Source: Flavobacteriales bacterium UBA7430
Lineage (GTDB): Bacteria; Bacteroidota; Bacteroidia; Flavobacteriales; UBA7430
Direction of reading: 5' to 3'
Assembly: GCA_002478765.1 (NCBI GenBank)
Contig: DLQO01000054.1
Coordinates: forward strand, 1 to 9,300
Length of the DNA: 9,300 nucleotides
The translations under genes and the position numbers were made by a program. The notes below the pieces were generated by a model. That model saw only the letters and a list, made by a program, of their open reading frames with translations, did no database searches and was not told the origin of the DNA. Below are positions 7,401 through 9,300 of this stretch, piece after piece. Positions within the stretch are counted from its first letter, which is position 1, and every line of letters begins with the position of its first letter.

Positions 7401-7554
7401 CCGACAATATCTGATAGGATTTACCGTATGAAGCTGAATGGTAATGTTGCAGAGCTCTCTGATAAGATTCCATTGCAGGATCTAATTGCTGCTGTGCGTT
7501 TGATGTTTTGTGGGTAAAAGTGAACAGAAAAATTCCTATCAGTAATAATCTCAT
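4474..7554 (-). CDS. Large exported tetratricopeptide-repeat (TPR) protein
   Basis: This 1026-residue protein has an N-terminal signal peptide (MRLLLIGIFL core, likely cleavage after SNA at 18-20, then Gln-rich) and no later membrane segment, so it should be periplasmic. Almost the whole mature part (about 25-990) is paired helices of TPR type. The clearest units are near 244-270 (LAEAYYHLGDYNQSIYFF), 281-305, 316-340, 464-490 (YWKAESYDRLGDFENSIKSY), 543-569 (AYVRMGDANYMLKNYAKAIS), 576-600, 615-642 (WYRMGEAFIKLENPKNALAM), 652-680, 763-790 and 800-822. Units with YPxSxYxxxA spacers (95-105, 643-652) resemble the BamD/CpoB style of envelope TPRs. The last 35 residues are acidic and low in structure. 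It is first of two genes, directly coupled to a plugless barrel, so it is probably a scaffold that binds that barrel or other envelope proteins. No catalytic motif is visible. Confidence 0.87.
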   Translation of the reverse strand: MRLLLIGIFLFTFTHKTSNAQQQLDPAMESYQRALQHYHSASYGKSYQILSGLEKKIDDPQSILAIHTHYYKSRSAMQLFHHDADSLMNQFLMTYPNSTLYYEASRNLADYYYQKRAYHKALEYYTTIDSIQLDKEFRDLYKFNFAYSLFSTDSMNAAASLFHDLISRRSQFNSPSKYYFGYIAYVDGNYATAKKQFQALIDQGMYLDEIPLYIVQMLHEQEDYETLISFGLPYVDSTGTTFNELHKLLAEAYYHLGDYNQSIYFFSEKYLNLGGQLDDYGYYLMGQAYYRTQEYALASSTFNKIVEAEDSLAQNAYYHLANCYLELGDKRSAQNAFESASYHDFNRAITEHAHFNFAKLCYELGYPYADPTMILQDFINDFSDSEYLDEAYSYLVNAFLTHKDYFRAIKSMENSGLSNIRLQQAYQEVSYYRAVQLFNDANYQKAIAHFDKALVHKHDKTFEALSHYWKAESYDRLGDFENSIKSYENFQNSTLATGLPEFQSASYHIAYANFKLWNFGPSVKAFESFAGNAKKNDMRLHDAYVRMGDANYMLKNYAKAISSYEKSVALWGVDTDYAAYQIALAYQQLGMYDRVVESLVDFEEQYSKSSYVDDAWYRMGEAFIKLENPKNALAMFQKVEKVFPNSPYAADAKMKTGLVLYHSEEYIQSIEKFKSIVSDYPATAIAREAISNARSVYVDQGDVRAYADWVETLSFVNISSSSLDSTAYESAELHYLKGNFNKSFKGFESYINGYPKGAFKLSAHYYYANSALEIGETDQALAAFEVVASYHNNAFTSSALKHTAELYQQKKMYDKALKKFHLLDEIAETVEAQLYAKQGLMACYFSLTEYTDAIEQAQLILNSGRVDESLILELNTFVARAAFLDLDRDLAAEKYLGIEQNSQGELKAEAMYHLAYLAFYEGEHTRSKDLIFEQSRLLPRYKKWLGKSFIILAKNYWEEEDVFQATHTLDQLLLNIDDADVLKEAKRLKAEILTEENTQQDLSLGLDTLFNPDAIPLKDSLPTTEE

Positions 7555-7785
7555 TGCTTCTATTTTAGGAAATTAAAATTAATAAAACTATTGCATGAGA
7601 TTACTCGAAATAAATGAACTTATGAACGATGAAAAGTTAATTGAAATGAATGCATTAAGATGTATTTACTTGACTTAAAACCTACAACTAGGTTTACCGT
7701 ACAAAGCATACACCCGTTGACAGCTCCTCCGAAAAACACTTTTTTCCTATCTCGAATTAATTACCTTTGAGTTTTCAAAAGAACA
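7555..7785. other. Divergent intergenic region between the TPR operon and the transporter operon
   Basis: These 231 bases should carry both outward promoters. For the rightward genes a consensus -7 box lies at 7762-7769. For the leftward TPR gene the best minus-strand boxes are TAACTTTT (7639-7632) and TAGTTTTA (7590-7583), each one base off TAnnTTTG and neither with a TTG at correct spacing, so I do not choose between them. A short palindrome AATGCATT lies at 7649-7656. No gene is evident. Confidence 0.55.
7762..7769 (+). promoter_or_regulatory. Consensus Bacteroidota -7 box for the transporter operon
   Basis: TACCTTTG matches TAnnTTTG exactly. The expected -33 TTG is missing at the usual spacing; the position holds only a T-run (7740-7745), so the promoter may be weak or factor-dependent. 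Transcription starting about 6 bases downstream would leave a leader of only about 10 nt before the ATG at 7786, close to leaderless. The box also supports that ATG as the true start. Confidence 0.5.
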
Positions 7786-8565
7786 ATGGACTTAGCTTGG
7801 TACTTTTACCCTCTTTTTTTTCTTGCCGGAGCACTGGCAGGATTCATCAATACCCTAGCTGGTAACGGATCGGTATTTACGCTGAGTTTGCTTCTGTTTT
7901 CCGGCATGCCCGCTGGGCTCGCCAACGGTACCAATCGACTGGGCGCTCTTGTTCAATGCATCGTAAGCATATTTACATTTCGCCATACTGAAAAATTTAA
8001 ACCCCTTTTAAAAAGCAGCTTAATCTTAATGGTGCCTGCTGTTCTAGGTGCTGTATTAGGAGCTACAACTGCCCTGCAAATATCGGATGAATTACTAACC
8101 ACAGTCATCGGTTATTTGATGATTGTTATGCTGGCTATTGTTCTTCTAAAACCAAAGCGGTGGTTGATTGAAACTGCAAATCAGAAAAACAATAATACAC
8201 ACCTCAATTACATCTTATTTTTTGGAATCGGATGGTATGCTGGATTCATTCAAATGGGAATGGGTGTTTTGTTTTTAGCAACTTTGGTGTTGATTTCAAA
8301 ATACAGTTTGATTGATGCCAATTTCATTAAAATCATCATCAGCTTCACCCTATTTATTCCAGCACTTTTCATCTACATGTATAACGATCAGGTTGACTGG
8401 ATGCCGGCAATTGCCTTATCAATTGGGCAAGGATTGGGTGCCTGGGTTGCAACTAAGTTTGCTTTAGAAAATAAAAATGCAACGCTTTGGGTGAGACGAA
8501 TTCTCATTCTAATGATTTCTCTTGCCATCATAAAATTGTTTAATCTTTACTCCTATTTCATTTAA
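7786..8565 (+). CDS. TauE/SafE-family (former DUF81) inner-membrane anion transporter
   Basis: This 259-residue integral membrane protein has about eight predicted helices in two related halves, near the usual family length. The first half opens with the family signature AGALAGFINTLAGNGS (14-29), then SGMPAGLANGTNRLGALVQ (39-57); relatives usually read GGGS, so N27 is a substitution in the signature. The second half carries the matching GIGWYAGFIQMGMGVLFL (147-163 region). A polar loop at 122-139 separates the halves. Characterised members export sulfite, sulfoacetate or related organosulfur anions, but most are uncharacterised and nothing here fixes the substrate; no sulfur-metabolism gene is adjacent. 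The ATG at 7786 puts the first helix immediately downstream, as expected. The methyltransferase gene begins 1 nt after the stop, so the two are very probably one transcript. Confidence 0.88.
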   Translation: MDLAWYFYPLFFLAGALAGFINTLAGNGSVFTLSLLLFSGMPAGLANGTNRLGALVQCIVSIFTFRHTEKFKPLLKSSLILMVPAVLGAVLGATTALQISDELLTTVIGYLMIVMLAIVLLKPKRWLIETANQKNNNTHLNYILFFGIGWYAGFIQMGMGVLFLATLVLISKYSLIDANFIKIIISFTLFIPALFIYMYNDQVDWMPAIALSIGQGLGAWVATKFALENKNATLWVRRILILMISLAIIKLFNLYSYFI

Positions 8566-8566
8566 C

Positions 8567-9300
8567 ATGAATAAAGACTGGTTTGTCGATTGGTTTAACA
8601 CCACGTATTATCACACCCTATACCAACACAGAGATGAGGGAGAGGCTTGTCGGTTTATCGATAATTTATGTGCATATCTCGAGATTAAAAAGAACGCAAA
8701 GATATTAGATCTTGCTTGCGGAAAAGGAAGGCATGCGATACATCTTGCAAAAAAAGGGTTCCAGACCACCGGAGTCGATTTGGCCGAAAAAAGCATTCAA
8801 ATCGCGCAAGAAAATGCCCTAGAAACTAAGGTTGATAATACACGATTTGACATACACGATATTCGCGAAACATATACCGAAAAAAGCTTCGATTATGTAT
8901 TCAACCTATTTACTAGCTTTGGGTATTTTGAAGATCCTAAGGAAAATTTAAAAGTCCTAGCCGCAGCCTCCGGCAATTTGAAAAGCAAGGGTGTTTTTGT
9001 TTTAGATTTTCTCAACGTTCAGAAGATTATTCCAAACCTCATCCCAAAAGAAACCAAATACTTGGATGGAATCCGGTTTGACATAGAAAGAAAATACAAC
9101 GGGAAACATATCATTAAAGACATCGCTGTACACGATCAAAACCGAACTCTTAACTTCCAAGAAAGGGTGGCAGCTTTTGACATTCATGCACTCCTAGAAA
9201 TGACTTCCGAAGTTGGATTAAAAGTAGTTGATCTTTTTGGTGATTATGATTTAAATGAATTTGATTCCGAAAAATCAGAACGTTTAATTCTGGTGATGAA
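8567..9300 (+). CDS. Class I SAM-dependent methyltransferase (cut at right edge)
   Basis: The frame is open from ATG 8567 to the window end, 244 codons plus two bases. The last visible residues (SERLILVM) look like the final strand of such enzymes, so only a few residues are probably missing. The SAM-binding core is clear: motif I ILDLACGKGRH (46-56), an acidic end of strand 2 at GVDL (69-72, D71 expected to hold the ribose), D95/D98 after it, and FDYVFNLFTSFGYF (108-121) as the motif-IV region. Residues 145-230 form an antiparallel, substrate-side section, including a segment around RKYNGKHIIKD. The N-terminal stretch WFNTTYYHTLYQHRD (9-23) resembles a conserved opener of Bacteroidota relatives. 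The acceptor is unknown: small molecule, RNA and protein are all open, since the fold does not decide. It is translationally close to the transporter (1-nt gap), though no shared pathway is evident. Confidence 0.87.
   Translation, partial: MNKDWFVDWFNTTYYHTLYQHRDEGEACRFIDNLCAYLEIKKNAKILDLACGKGRHAIHLAKKGFQTTGVDLAEKSIQIAQENALETKVDNTRFDIHDIRETYTEKSFDYVFNLFTSFGYFEDPKENLKVLAAASGNLKSKGVFVLDFLNVQKIIPNLIPKETKYLDGIRFDIERKYNGKHIIKDIAVHDQNRTLNFQERVAAFDIHALLEMTSEVGLKVVDLFGDYDLNEFDSEKSERLILVM

Noticed and set aside
7701..7710. Minus-strand -7 box TATGCTTTG for the TPR gene
   Set aside because: Three rather than two bases separate TA from TTTG and no -33 TTG is in range.
8611..9187. Two 61-codon minus-strand frames
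   Set aside because: Antisense to the methyltransferase, whose motif I and downstream core are unambiguous.

Overview
The window looks like chromosome from a member of the Bacteroidota, most likely Flavobacteriales. The evidence is a type IX secretion (T9SS) sorting domain, Sec-exported outer-membrane barrels ending in an aromatic residue, an AT-rich composition, starts preceded by A/T-rich sequence instead of a Shine-Dalgarno motif, and a -7 box matching the Bacteroidota consensus TAnnTTTG. I see no mobile element, CRISPR array, tRNA or rRNA.

Layout. (1) Positions 1-2377, minus strand: a three-gene cell-surface cluster read leftwards. Its order is a small secreted protein with a T9SS C-terminal sorting domain (1871-2377), an outer-membrane beta-barrel protein with a C-terminal tail (871-1848), and a long coiled-coil or tail-fibre-like protein that runs off the left edge (1-734). 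(2) Positions 2378-2861: a very AT-rich non-coding stretch. The half nearest the surface cluster holds a candidate promoter embedded in an inverted repeat, paired GTGA..TCAC sites 21 bp apart, and a perfect 14-bp tandem repeat. (3) Positions 2862-7554, minus strand: a tightly coupled pair with a 4-nt gap, a 1026-residue periplasmic TPR protein followed by a 535-residue TonB-receptor-like barrel with no plug domain. (4) Positions 7555-7785: a divergent intergenic region. (5) Positions 7786-9300, plus strand: a TauE/SafE-family membrane transporter, then after 1 nt a class I SAM-dependent methyltransferase cut by the right edge.

How the genes may work together. The TPR and barrel proteins are probably one functional unit in which a periplasmic scaffold serves an outer-membrane barrel. 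The leftward cluster probably encodes parts of a surface structure: a T9SS-exported protein, a barrel and a fibre. Both statements rest on gene order and family features; no substrate or phenotype can be read from the sequence. The rightward pair is probably co-transcribed, but no shared pathway is evident. The most distinctive unexplained signals are the control region at 2393-2500 and the TPR/plugless-barrel pair. I found no clear defence system or wholly new machinery.
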